Assembly (NCBI GenBank): GCA_013138975.1
Contig: WTBR01000132.1
Coordinates: 1 to 64,000 of the forward strand
Direction: 5' to 3'
Source of the DNA: Bacteroidales bacterium
GTDB lineage: Bacteria > Bacteroidota > Bacteroidia > Bacteroidales > UBA12077
Length of the DNA: 64,000 bases
Part shown: positions 1 through 8,255 of the stretch, piece by piece
How positions within the stretch are numbered: the first letter of the stretch is position 1
Layout: each line of letters starts with the position of its first letter
Program-made: the position numbers and the translations under genes
Notes under the pieces: generated by a model
What the model saw: only the letters and a program-made list of their open reading frames with translations
Database searches by the model: none
Told to the model about the DNA's origin: nothing

Positions 1-36
1 ATGAAAGTAATGTATAGCGATAAACCTGTTGAATAA
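1..36 (+). CDS. possible C-terminal tail of an upstream gene (partial)
   Basis: Frame 1 is open from the window edge to a TAA at 34-36 and would give the last eleven residues of a protein continuing to the left. The stop overlaps a 6-bp perfect hairpin (CCTGTT, loop GAAT, AACAGG at 25-40), which could belong to a terminator, although no T-run follows directly. Too short to identify; it may be chance. Confidence 0.2.
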   Translation: MKVMYSDKPVE

Positions 37-83
37 CAGGCCTCAGATAGGGTTTTTTGACCTGAAATCTGATCAAAAAATAG

Positions 84-91
84 TATCTTTA
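84..91 (+). promoter_or_regulatory. -7-like promoter element of the oxoacid oxidoreductase operon
   Basis: TATCTTTA matches the Bacteroidota TAxxTTTG -7 element at seven of eight positions. A TTTG lies at 56-59, but the 24-nt spacing is longer than the usual 19-21. The start codon of the first gene follows 42 bp downstream. Position and motif support a promoter; no transcript start can be seen. Confidence 0.4.
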
Positions 92-133
92 CACGCTTTC
101 AAAAAATACAATAAAAACTAAATTTAAAATATA

Positions 134-364
134 ATGGCAAAAGTTAAAGGGTCAATAGTTGTTGACATTGAAAAATGCAAAGGTTGCGAAGTTTGTATGC
201 CAGCATGTCCGACAGATGTAATACGACTAGCCGAAGATGTAAATGGTAAAGGTTATCATTATGCCTATATGGCAAATCCAGATAATTGTACAGGTTGCGC
301 AAATTGTGCAATTGTTTGTCCAGATGGTGTAATAACTGTTTACAGAAAAAAAGTAAACGAATAG
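134..364 (+). CDS. 2-oxoacid:ferredoxin oxidoreductase delta subunit (2x[4Fe-4S] ferredoxin)
   Basis: A 76-residue bacterial-type ferredoxin with two CxxCxxCxxxCP motifs (C15, C18, C21, C25 and C52, C55, C58, C62), so it should bind two [4Fe-4S] clusters. It is the first gene of a delta-alpha-beta-gamma operon and should carry electrons from the thiamine-diphosphate centre of the beta subunit to free ferredoxin in the cytoplasm. The 25-bp gap to the alpha gene indicates cotranscription. Usual length for the separate delta subunit. Substrate cannot be told from this subunit. Confidence 0.9.
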   Translation: MAKVKGSIVVDIEKCKGCEVCMPACPTDVIRLAEDVNGKGYHYAYMANPDNCTGCANCAIVCPDGVITVYRKKVNE

Positions 365-389
365 TATAAAAATTAAAAGAACTATAATA

Positions 390-1466
390 ATGAAAGATCT
401 AAGATTAATGAAAGGCAACGAAGCGGTATCTGAAGCAGCTATTCGCGCAGGTGTCGACGGGTATTTTGGTTATCCGATTACTCCGCAATCAGAGGTTCTT
501 GAGTACCTTATGTTAGAAAGACCGGAAAAGAGAACAGGAATGGTTGTTCTTCAAGCAGAAAGTGAAATAGCTGCTATAAACATGGTTTATGCTGGTGCTG
601 GTGCTGGAAAGATGGTTTTTACTTCATCCTCAAGTCCGGGTATTAGTTTAAAACAAGAAGGTATTACATATATTGCAGGTGCAGAACTTCCTTGTATGAT
701 TTTAAATGTTGTTAGAGGAGGACCTGGTCTAGGTACTATACAACCTGCTCAATCTGACTATTTTCAGGCTGTAAAAGGTGGAGGTCATGGCGATTATAAA
801 TTAATTGTATTAGCTCCTGCATCTGTTCAGGAAATGTATGATTTTGTTCAGTTAAGTTTTGATTTGGCTTTTAAATATAGAACTCCTGTTATGATTCTTT
901 CAGATGGTGCAATTGGCCAGATGATGGAAAAAGTAGAAATCGGAGAACAAAAAGTTAGATTAACCGATGCTCAGGTAAAAGAAAGATGTCCTTGGGCAAC
1001 TACAGGTAAAGATGCTAACCGCGAAAGAAATATTATTACTTCTTTAGATCTAGATTCTAATAAACAAGAGATTTTTAACCACAAACTTCAGGCGAAATAT
1101 AAAGAAATTGATAAAAATGAAGTTCGTTTTGAAGAAATTCAAACTGAGGATGCAGAATATATATTTGTAGCTTATGGAACTAGTGCTCGTATTTGCCAAA
1201 AATCTGTAGAGTTAGCTCGTGAAAAAGGTATAAAAGTTGGTTTATTGAGACCTATAACATTATTTCCTTTCCCTCATAAAAGACTCTTAGAACTTAGCAA
1301 ACAAGTTAAAGGAATGTTAACTGTAGAGATGAGTGCAGGACAAATGATAGAAGACGTTAAGTTAGCTGTTGAATGTAGTATTCCTGTTGAGCACTTTGGT
1401 AGATTAGGTGGAATTATTCATTCACCTGAAGAAGTTGTTGAAGCTTTGGAACAAAAATTTTTATAG
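390..1466 (+). CDS. vorB: 2-oxoacid:ferredoxin oxidoreductase alpha subunit (VorB/KorA type)
   Basis: 358 residues. The N-terminal YPITPQSE motif (about residues 28-35) is the signature of the alpha subunit of four-subunit 2-oxoacid:ferredoxin oxidoreductases; the C-terminal half (about 250-350) is the transketolase-C-like domain. Together with the beta subunit it oxidatively decarboxylates a 2-oxoacid to an acyl-CoA, reducing ferredoxin. Overall sequence resembles Bacteroidales proteins annotated as VorB (branched-chain 2-oxoacids), but 2-oxoglutarate (Kor) cannot be excluded from sequence alone. The next gene starts 11 bp downstream. Confidence 0.88.
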   Translation: MKDLRLMKGNEAVSEAAIRAGVDGYFGYPITPQSEVLEYLMLERPEKRTGMVVLQAESEIAAINMVYAGAGAGKMVFTSSSSPGISLKQEGITYIAGAELPCMILNVVRGGPGLGTIQPAQSDYFQAVKGGGHGDYKLIVLAPASVQEMYDFVQLSFDLAFKYRTPVMILSDGAIGQMMEKVEIGEQKVRLTDAQVKERCPWATTGKDANRERNIITSLDLDSNKQEIFNHKLQAKYKEIDKNEVRFEEIQTEDAEYIFVAYGTSARICQKSVELAREKGIKVGLLRPITLFPFPHKRLLELSKQVKGMLTVEMSAGQMIEDVKLAVECSIPVEHFGRLGGIIHSPEEVVEALEQKFL

Positions 1467-1477
1467 GAGGATAAAAA

Positions 1478-2257
1478 ATGGCTGAAAATAAAATAAATAA
1501 CGATATAGTAAAAGAAGAGAATTTAGTTTATAAAAAAACTGATCTCCTTACTGATAAGGCACTTAGTTATTGTCCGGGTTGTGGTCATGGTACTGCTCAC
1601 CGTTTAGTAATGGAAGTAATAGAAGAACTTAATGCTCAGGAAGAAACAATTGGAGTAGCTCCTGTTGGTTGTTCTGTACTTGCTTATGAATTTATGGATA
1701 TTGATATGCAACAAGCTGCTCACGGTAGAGCTCCTGCTTTAGCAACTGCTCTTAAACGATTATATCCTGAAAAATATGTGTTTACATATCAAGGTGACGG
1801 TGATTTAGCTGCTATTGGTACTGCTGAAACAATTCATGCATGTAACCGTGGTGAGAATATTACAATTATTTTTGTGAATAATGGTATATATGGTATGACT
1901 GGAGGACAAATGGCTCCTACAACTTTACCAGGAATGAAATCTTCAACTTCTCCATATGGTCGTGATGTTGAATCAATGGGTGCTCCAATGAAGATGACAG
2001 AGTTAGTTGCTCAATTACCAGGAACATATTTTGTTACTCGTCAGGCTGTACATACACCAGCGGCTGTTCGTAAAGCAAAAAAAGCACTTAAAAAAGCATT
2101 CGAAAACCAAAAGCTGAAAAAAGGTCTTTCTTTTGTTGAAATTGTATCGAATTGTAACTCAGGTTGGAAAATGACTCCAATTCAATCTAATGAATGGATG
2201 GTTGAGAATATGTTCCCATTCTATCCACTTGGAGATATCAAGGTTCCAGAAGAATAG
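1478..2257 (+). CDS. 2-oxoacid:ferredoxin oxidoreductase beta subunit (thiamine diphosphate binding)
   Basis: 259 residues. CPGCGHG near residue 32 and the GDGD...NNGIYGMTGGQ block (about residues 107-147) are the thiamine-diphosphate/Mg binding motifs of the beta subunit. Conserved cysteines in CPGC and in the VGCS region could ligate the internal [4Fe-4S] cluster found in this family. Preceded by a real AGGAGG sequence about 8 nt before the ATG, one of the few clear Shine-Dalgarno sites in the window. Works with the alpha subunit in the cytoplasm. Confidence 0.9.
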   Translation: MAENKINNDIVKEENLVYKKTDLLTDKALSYCPGCGHGTAHRLVMEVIEELNAQEETIGVAPVGCSVLAYEFMDIDMQQAAHGRAPALATALKRLYPEKYVFTYQGDGDLAAIGTAETIHACNRGENITIIFVNNGIYGMTGGQMAPTTLPGMKSSTSPYGRDVESMGAPMKMTELVAQLPGTYFVTRQAVHTPAAVRKAKKALKKAFENQKLKKGLSFVEIVSNCNSGWKMTPIQSNEWMVENMFPFYPLGDIKVPEE

Positions 2258-2297
2258 ATCTGAAATCGATTCTAATTAAACTTAAAAATTAAGAAAA

Positions 2298-2852
2298 ATG
2301 ACTGAAGAAATAATTATAGCCGGATTTGGTGGACAGGGAGTTCTTTCTATGGGTAAAATTATGTGTTACTCTGGAATTGTTCAAGGACAAGAAGTTACAT
2401 GGATGCCATCATACGGACCAGAAATGAGAGGTGGAACTGCTAATGTTACTGTTATTATTAGTGATGATAGAATTAGCTCACCAATTATAAACGAATTTGA
2501 TACTGCAATTATACTTAACCAACAATCAATGGACAAATTTGAAAGTACGGTTAAATCAGGTGGTACTTTAATTTATGATCCAAACGGTATAACACGTCAT
2601 CCAGAGAGAAAAGACATTAATATTTATCGTGTTGAAGCTGCTGCTGAAGCTGCAAAAATGGAAACAACTAAAACATTTAACATGATTGTTTTAGGTGGAT
2701 TCTTAAAGATAAAGCCTATTGTTAAAATGGAAAATGTTATCGCTGGTTTGAAGAAATCTTTACCTGAGCGTTATCATCACATGATTCCTGTTAACGAGAA
2801 AGCAGTTAAAAGAGGTACTGAAATAGTTGAAGAAGTTCAGATGTTGAACTAA
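2298..2852 (+). CDS. 2-oxoacid:ferredoxin oxidoreductase gamma subunit
   Basis: 184 residues with the N-terminal FGGQGVLSMG motif (about residues 9-18) of the pyruvate/ketoisovalerate oxidoreductase catalytic domain (gamma), which binds the CoA side of the reaction. Length is typical of a stand-alone gamma subunit. It is the last gene of the operon, followed by a strong terminator. A fused version of the same domain occurs at the C-terminus of the IorA-IorB protein at 19798-22308. Confidence 0.9.
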   Translation: MTEEIIIAGFGGQGVLSMGKIMCYSGIVQGQEVTWMPSYGPEMRGGTANVTVIISDDRISSPIINEFDTAIILNQQSMDKFESTVKSGGTLIYDPNGITRHPERKDINIYRVEAAAEAAKMETTKTFNMIVLGGFLKIKPIVKMENVIAGLKKSLPERYHHMIPVNEKAVKRGTEIVEEVQMLN

Positions 2853-2875
2853 GAAATCACAAAACCAATATATTT

Positions 2876-2912
2876 AAACATCCATAACTTTAAAGTTGTG
2901 GATGTTTTTTTA
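2876..2912 (+). terminator. Rho-independent terminator of the oxoacid oxidoreductase operon
   Basis: Inverted repeat AACATCCATAAC / GTTGTGGATGTT with a short AT loop, followed by a run of seven Ts, 24 bp after the gamma-subunit stop codon. Confidence 0.85.
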
Positions 2913-2983
2913 TTACTATTTTTGCTTTTTTAGTTTCAATTTATTATTTATAATTGTATTATAACTACAATTTATAAACTCTT

Positions 2984-3445
2984 ATGGCTAAAAAGGTACA
3001 AATTGATGAAACTGACAGGACAATTTTGTCTTTTTTAATAAAAAATGCTCGAACACCTTTTCTTGAAATTGCAAGAGCATGTGGAATTTCTGGAGCTGCT
3101 ATACATCAACGTATAAGGAAACTAGAAGAGGCAGGTATAATTAGTGGCTCAAAGTTTACAGTAAAACCCAAAGCGGTTGGTTTTGATATTTGTGCTTTTG
3201 TTGGAATATTGCTAGATAAACCAAATGTGTTTAATAATGTAATTAAAGAGTTGGGAAGAATTCCTGAGATAGTAGAATGCCATTTTACTACAGGAACATG
3301 GGCTTTATTGGTAAAAATATATTGTGTAGATAACAACCATTTAATGGATGTTTTAGTTAATAAAATGCAAAATATATCAGGAGTAGGGCGCACAGAATCA
3401 TTTATATCGCTGGAGCAAGCGATTGATAGAGAATTTAGTATATAA
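2984..3445 (+). CDS. Lrp/AsnC-family transcriptional regulator
   Basis: 153 residues: an AsnC-type winged helix-turn-helix (about 5-60, with DETDRTILSFL and the recognition-helix segment ISGAAIHQRIRKLEEAG) followed by a RAM/Lrp ligand domain (about 68-145). Such regulators form octamers and respond to amino acids. The gene has its own leader after the operon terminator, so it is probably a separate unit, but its position beside an amino-acid-derived oxoacid oxidoreductase makes that operon a plausible target (inference). A TATTTTTG lies about 60 bp upstream. Confidence 0.9.
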   Translation: MAKKVQIDETDRTILSFLIKNARTPFLEIARACGISGAAIHQRIRKLEEAGIISGSKFTVKPKAVGFDICAFVGILLDKPNVFNNVIKELGRIPEIVECHFTTGTWALLVKIYCVDNNHLMDVLVNKMQNISGVGRTESFISLEQAIDREFSI

Positions 3446-3733
3446 TATTAAGGTATATAACAATTTTTACATACACGCCTAACGTGCTGATTAATAGTGA
3501 TTATTACTAAAAGATAAATTGTAAATATTAAATTTCAAATTTTAATACTCAATAAGCAAATCAATTGTTTCGAATTTAAATAATTGATCTATGGATTTTA
3601 TTTATTCGCTTTGCTCATGAAGACATAACTTGTTATTAGTATTTTGAAATTATCAGTAAAAAAACACGACAATTCTTAAAATCATCATGTTTATTTACAG
3701 TTTTTGTCTAGTAATAAAATAATATATTAATTA

Positions 3734-5413
3734 TCAGTAATTATTTTGTAAAGGTACATTAGAAGGATAGTTGAAATTTTCCCAAAAACCATCCACCTCT
3801 AATGGTTTCTGATTGTATAATGGAGATTCAGGAAATATAGTTCTTGCGAAAGATGGTAAAGTCAAATCAGTTTGAATTTCATTAACAAATAGTTCTCTAA
3901 ATTGATGCATTGTTATATTAATATAATCATCAATTTTATTGCCATTAACATCCTTTAAATCAGCAAGAATAACTTTTATTTTATCTATTTCAACTGTGGA
4001 ATTATTTATGCTTATTTTTTCGTTGTTTCTTGAAATTAAATTTAAGTTCGGAATTTTAAGAAACAGAGTGTTTGAATCTGCAAGAAAAGTATCATCAGGA
4101 TGTTTTTTAAGCTGATATGACACTTGTTCTGATGTAAAATGGTCAACTCTTGTAATTTGACCAACAAGGTCAAAATTTCTTTTATTATTGGCAGATCTTT
4201 TCCTTAAATTTTTATTAAACTTTAATATTAGAAATTCATTGGCAATATTTGCTTCTATGATACGCAATGGTTTTTTTGTATTTGGGAGTTTTAGTTCAGA
4301 AAAATTTATTGCTGATGTATTGATATTAAAGCTATTTGAAAATGATAAATATTTCAAATACATTTTGCCCTGATATTTCTGGTATTCAGTTATTATTTCA
4401 AAATTCTTAATTTTTGAGTTTTTAAGCGAGTAACTTGTATACTCAATTCTTTTTATTGCATAAGTATTACTTTCTATAAATATTTTCCCTATAATATTGG
4501 AATTATGGTCATAACTATGGTCTGAATATCTGAAGGAATAATTATCTATATATTTAAAACTTATTTGATAGACAGGAATATTATCTATTAAAATGATGTC
4601 GTCAAGTATAAATTGATGATTTGGAATGAAATCCTTATTTAATTGATTAATATATGAAAAAGCATTTTCATTATATCTTCTAATAGCATCATGTAAGAAT
4701 AAAATTGATAATTCATTACCTCCCATAATTGGAACATTATGCTCAAGCATGTATTTCTGGGTTCGTTTCTGTTTTAAATTATAATCGTTAATATATTTAG
4801 ATTCAAGTGTTTTTTCCATATTAAAATTTTCATTATATCTATATTGTAACATATAGTTTTGGTTCGATGAGTAAGGTTTTTGGAAACCCTTATCATCCAC
4901 AATAATACCTGCTTCCAATAAATTAAGATAATTTTCATCTCCATATTTTGAATATTCTCTATAGTATCCTTGAATTATAAATGGATCAAAGGAATAGTTG
5001 TGTTTGAAATTATCGAGAGCCAATTCCAATATTTTTACTGGATTGGAATATCTTCTTTTTCTTTTCTCAACAATGAGTGCTTCATTCAGTTCATAACACA
5101 TTGGACTTAAGAAAAATGTATTATACTCATTTTTTAAAAGGGTTTTAATACTATTTGAGTAAGGTTCATAACCTATTGCACTTATACAAATTTTTTCTTC
5201 AATTAATGATTTAGGAATGTTTAGAACAAATTCTCCGAACTCGTTTGAAGCAATACCAATTGACTCATTGCATACACATACGTTAGCAAAGTAAATAGGA
5301 TTATTTGTATTTGTTTCAAAGAGTACACCTTTGATTTTTAAAAAATCCTGAGAGTAAACAGAAGTGCTTATTAAAATTAAAACAATTACTAGAGTAAGAT
5401 TACTTTTTTTCAT
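3734..5413 (-). CDS. secreted CarboxypepD_reg-like domain protein, unknown function
   Basis: 559 residues with a clear signal peptide (about 1-21, ending VYSQ) and an N-terminal carboxypeptidase-regulatory-like beta-sandwich (about 25-110, LKIKGVLFETNTNNPIYFAN and the ASNEFGEFVL turn). This domain is common at the N-terminus of Bacteroidota TonB-dependent receptors and surface proteins. The remainder has no domain I recognise. No TonB-receptor barrel is present, so it is not a SusC protein. Probably periplasmic or outer-membrane associated. No partner gene in the same transcript; the neighbouring permease gene is on the same strand 145 bp upstream. Confidence 0.75.
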   Translation of the reverse strand: MKKSNLTLVIVLILISTSVYSQDFLKIKGVLFETNTNNPIYFANVCVCNESIGIASNEFGEFVLNIPKSLIEEKICISAIGYEPYSNSIKTLLKNEYNTFFLSPMCYELNEALIVEKRKRRYSNPVKILELALDNFKHNYSFDPFIIQGYYREYSKYGDENYLNLLEAGIIVDDKGFQKPYSSNQNYMLQYRYNENFNMEKTLESKYINDYNLKQKRTQKYMLEHNVPIMGGNELSILFLHDAIRRYNENAFSYINQLNKDFIPNHQFILDDIILIDNIPVYQISFKYIDNYSFRYSDHSYDHNSNIIGKIFIESNTYAIKRIEYTSYSLKNSKIKNFEIITEYQKYQGKMYLKYLSFSNSFNINTSAINFSELKLPNTKKPLRIIEANIANEFLILKFNKNLRKRSANNKRNFDLVGQITRVDHFTSEQVSYQLKKHPDDTFLADSNTLFLKIPNLNLISRNNEKISINNSTVEIDKIKVILADLKDVNGNKIDDYINITMHQFRELFVNEIQTDLTLPSFARTIFPESPLYNQKPLEVDGFWENFNYPSNVPLQNNY

Positions 5414-5446
5414 AAAAATAGGAATTAGGGTTTGTTATAGGATTAA

Positions 5447-5454
5447 CAAATATA
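5447..5454 (-). promoter_or_regulatory. -7-like promoter element (TATATTTG) for the 3734-5413 gene
   Basis: On the minus strand TATATTTG matches TAxxTTTG exactly and lies 33 bp before the start codon. No convincing -33 element was identified. Confidence 0.45.
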
Positions 5455-5558
5455 TTATTACCCTATTCCTTATTTGATGAAGAATGTATGATGTTTTTAA
5501 TTAAAAGAAGATGCCACTTTAATATTTCCTTTTAATTCGATATATCTTTTTTTTTAAT

Positions 5559-7970
5559 TTATTCGTATCGTAAAGCTATAACAGGATTTACATTACTAGC
5601 TCTGATAGCTTGATAGCTTACTGATAGTATCGCAATTATTATAGCAAGAATTCCGCTTATAATAAATGGCCAAATTGTTAAATCAATCCGATAAATAAAA
5701 TTATTAAGCCAATTTTTCATAAAATACCATGTAATTGGCCAAGCGATAATATTAGAAACTAAAACCAGTTTTAGAAATTCCTTATTTATTAGCTTTATTA
5801 TTGTTACAATTGAGGCCCCCATTACTTTCCTAATTCCAATTTCTTTTGTTTTTTGCTCAGCAGTAAAGGATGCTAATCCGAAAATACCTAAACATGCTAT
5901 TGAAATTGCTAAGCTGGAGAAAATAATAAATAGCACAAAAAATCTTTTCTCTGCTCTGTATAAAGCATCCAGATTTTCTTCATAGAAAGAAAGATCATAA
6001 CGAACATCGACATTTAAATTATCCCAAGTTTGTTTTATAAACTTCATGGTTTCAGGTATGTTAGATGAACTGATTTTGATAGAAACCCAACTTCTCCAGT
6101 TTGCATCTATGAAATATACCGCTGGAGCAATTTCGTTATGTACCGATTCAAAATGAAAGTCTTCAGCAACGCCAACTATAATCCCTTTTCGCTTTTTCCA
6201 ATTATTTGTTTCAGGATCGATGGTGGATGTTTCAAATGTTTTTCCAATAGCATTGTCCCAACCAAATTCTTTCATTGCTGCTTCATTAATAATAAAAGTT
6301 GAATTTTCGTCTTCACTCATTTCTTTTGAAAAACTTCTTCCTTGTATTATTTTATTATCCAACGTTTCGAAAAAATTGTAATCAACCGTAATAATTTTAA
6401 TGCTTTTATCTTCGTCTGGTACGCCTTCTGCTTTATAAGAAAGGTTACTGCCAAGTCTTTCTGTAGGTTTTTTATTAGATGCAGTTACATATTCTATTTT
6501 AGGATTTTTAAGTAATTCTTGTTTAAATGCTTCGTAATTTTCTGTTCTGGGATGTCTTATATTAACAATATTTGTAGGATCTATTCCCAATGGTTTATTT
6601 TGCATATATCTCCATTGAAGAAATACTATAAGAGTACAAGAAATTAATACAATGGAAATTGCAAATTGAGAAATAACCAAGCCTTTTCTTAATTTAGAAT
6701 TAGATGATGCAACTTTTGTTTTCTCTTTTAAAATCTTAAGTGGTTTAAATGAACTTAAAAAGAAAGCAGGGTAGCTGCCAGAAATTACACCAATTAAAAT
6801 TGAAAAGATCAATGTAGATAGTATGATCCAAATGTTATTTAGCCAATTTAAATCTATTTGTTTATCAGCGATTTGATTAAAATATGGCATAAGTATGTCA
6901 GCTAATGCAATTGATAACCATGTAGCAATAAAGCTTATTAGTATTGCTTCTCCTAAAAACTGCGAAATTAAATCTCGTTTTTTAGCACCTAGAATTTTAC
7001 GCATACCAACTTCGAGAGCTCTTTTGGTCGATCGGGCAGTAGCCAAGTTCATATAATTAATTGTAGCAATTAGTAGTATAAAAAAGGCAATTACTGAAAA
7101 TATAACTACATTTCTCATACTGCCATTCGCTTTAATTTCATATCGCGAATTAGAGTGTAAATGAATATCATATAATGGCTGAAATAGCAAGTCTGATTCC
7201 GTTAATGCATTTCCTTCGCCAAAAGTTTGTAGTATGTATTCTTTTGAAATATTCTTTATTGATTTAATAGAAGTGTTTTCGGGTAAAAGAATATAACTAT
7301 ATCCTGTCATTTCACCCCAATTATTTAACATCATATCATTATAGATATGAGGCGCAGTCTCCATTGATGCCATTATATTGAGATTAAAATGAGCATTTCG
7401 TGGCATATCTTTAATTACTCCAGTTACTTTTAAGGGTACATTTCCTTGATAAGTAGTGAGTTCAAGATTTTTGCCTAATGCAATTGAATCTCCAAAGTAT
7501 TTCTTTGAGGTTGATTCTGTAATCACAATAGTAAAAGGGTCATTAAGTGCTGTATTTTTATCACCCATAATCCATTCATAAGTAAAAACATTAAAAAAAT
7601 CTTTTTCAACCAAGGAAACATCTTTTTCATAAAACTCTGATTTACCTGACTTTACTATAAAGGTTCTGGGTCTACTTATTCTAACAAAAGTTTCAATCTG
7701 AGTAAAATAATTTTCAAATGCTTCTTTGAGTTTATATTCGGAAATTACATTTTTATAAACTTCTCCATTTGGAGCTTTAAATTGATATCCTACACGATAT
7801 ATGCGATCACCTTTTTTGTGAAATTTATCAAAACTTAAATCATCAATTACATAGAAAGCTATTAAAAGACAGGCGGTTAATCCAATGGTTAAACCTAACA
7901 GATTAATAACAAAATATCCTTTCTGACGAATAAGATTTCTTACTGCTATTATGAAATAATTTTTAATCAT
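5559..7970 (-). CDS. ABC transporter permease, FtsX/MacB family
   Basis: 803 residues. Domain order: transmembrane helix (about 20-42), MacB-type periplasmic domain, a first FtsX core (helices about 285-460, with NLATARSTKRALEVGMRKILGA), a second periplasmic domain, and a second FtsX core (about 680-795, with TKEIGIRKVMGAS). This is the Bacteroidota double-FtsX permease layout, normally paired with a separate MacB/LolD-type ATPase not seen here. Probably a tripartite exporter or mechanotransmission permease for antimicrobial or envelope stress. A sigma54-like promoter upstream and a divergent NtrC-type regulator pair suggest that pair controls it. Confidence 0.88.
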   Translation of the reverse strand: MIKNYFIIAVRNLIRQKGYFVINLLGLTIGLTACLLIAFYVIDDLSFDKFHKKGDRIYRVGYQFKAPNGEVYKNVISEYKLKEAFENYFTQIETFVRISRPRTFIVKSGKSEFYEKDVSLVEKDFFNVFTYEWIMGDKNTALNDPFTIVITESTSKKYFGDSIALGKNLELTTYQGNVPLKVTGVIKDMPRNAHFNLNIMASMETAPHIYNDMMLNNWGEMTGYSYILLPENTSIKSIKNISKEYILQTFGEGNALTESDLLFQPLYDIHLHSNSRYEIKANGSMRNVVIFSVIAFFILLIATINYMNLATARSTKRALEVGMRKILGAKKRDLISQFLGEAILISFIATWLSIALADILMPYFNQIADKQIDLNWLNNIWIILSTLIFSILIGVISGSYPAFFLSSFKPLKILKEKTKVASSNSKLRKGLVISQFAISIVLISCTLIVFLQWRYMQNKPLGIDPTNIVNIRHPRTENYEAFKQELLKNPKIEYVTASNKKPTERLGSNLSYKAEGVPDEDKSIKIITVDYNFFETLDNKIIQGRSFSKEMSEDENSTFIINEAAMKEFGWDNAIGKTFETSTIDPETNNWKKRKGIIVGVAEDFHFESVHNEIAPAVYFIDANWRSWVSIKISSSNIPETMKFIKQTWDNLNVDVRYDLSFYEENLDALYRAEKRFFVLFIIFSSLAISIACLGIFGLASFTAEQKTKEIGIRKVMGASIVTIIKLINKEFLKLVLVSNIIAWPITWYFMKNWLNNFIYRIDLTIWPFIISGILAIIIAILSVSYQAIRASNVNPVIALRYE

Positions 7971-8017
7971 AGTTTCTGGTTATTAAAAGTAATACAAATT
8001 CATTTAAAACGATAATG

Positions 8018-8032
8018 CCAATTTATGTGCCG
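8018..8032 (-). promoter_or_regulatory. candidate sigma54 (-24/-12) promoter of the FtsX-type permease
   Basis: Read on the minus strand the site is CGGCACATAAATTGG, close to the TGGCACG-N4-TTGC consensus: GGCAC and TTG match with correct spacing, but the -12 C is replaced by G. It lies about 48 bp before the permease start codon, which suits a sigma54 promoter controlled by the divergent NtrC-type activator. Confidence 0.4.
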
Positions 8033-8086
8033 CTATTGTAAGTGTCATAAAACCAGATAAGAAAGCTTGTGTCTTATTGTTTGCAT

Positions 8087-8122
8087 GTGTAAATATTACT
8101 CTTAGCTGTGTAAAAGTTACAC
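8087..8122. promoter_or_regulatory. two palindromic sites 21 bp apart (candidate enhancer of the NtrC-type regulator)
   Basis: GTGTAAAAGTTACAC at 8108-8122 is a perfect 6-bp inverted repeat. GTGTAAATATTACTC at 8087-8101 is a second, slightly degenerate copy. The centres are 21 bp apart, two helical turns, as in NtrC-type upstream activating sites. They lie about 90-110 bp upstream of the transcript start predicted from the sigma54-like promoter and in the same intergenic region as the regulator gene. Confidence 0.45.
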
Positions 8123-8153
8123 ATTATTTTGTATGTTTGATTAATATTTACAT

Positions 8154-8251
8154 AGTCTTTGCAAGAAAACGTCGAATTCCGATACCTACCGGAATGTCTT
8201 TGACGTTTTCTTATTAAAGACTTGAAAAAAAGCAGTTTTCTTACAGATACT
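8154..8251. repeat. short, internally deleted copy of dispersed repeat family A
   Basis: Shares both ends with the full copies at 19601-19794 and 22444-22635 (AGTCTTTGCAAGAAAACG at one end, GCAGTTTTCTTACAGATACTA at the other) but lacks the central part. It folds as an 11-bp perfect stem (AAGAAAACGTC / GACGTTTTCTT) enclosing TTCCG...CGGAA. It ends 4 bp before the response-regulator start codon, so it forms that gene's leader. Confidence 0.75.
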
Positions 8252-8255
8252 ACAT

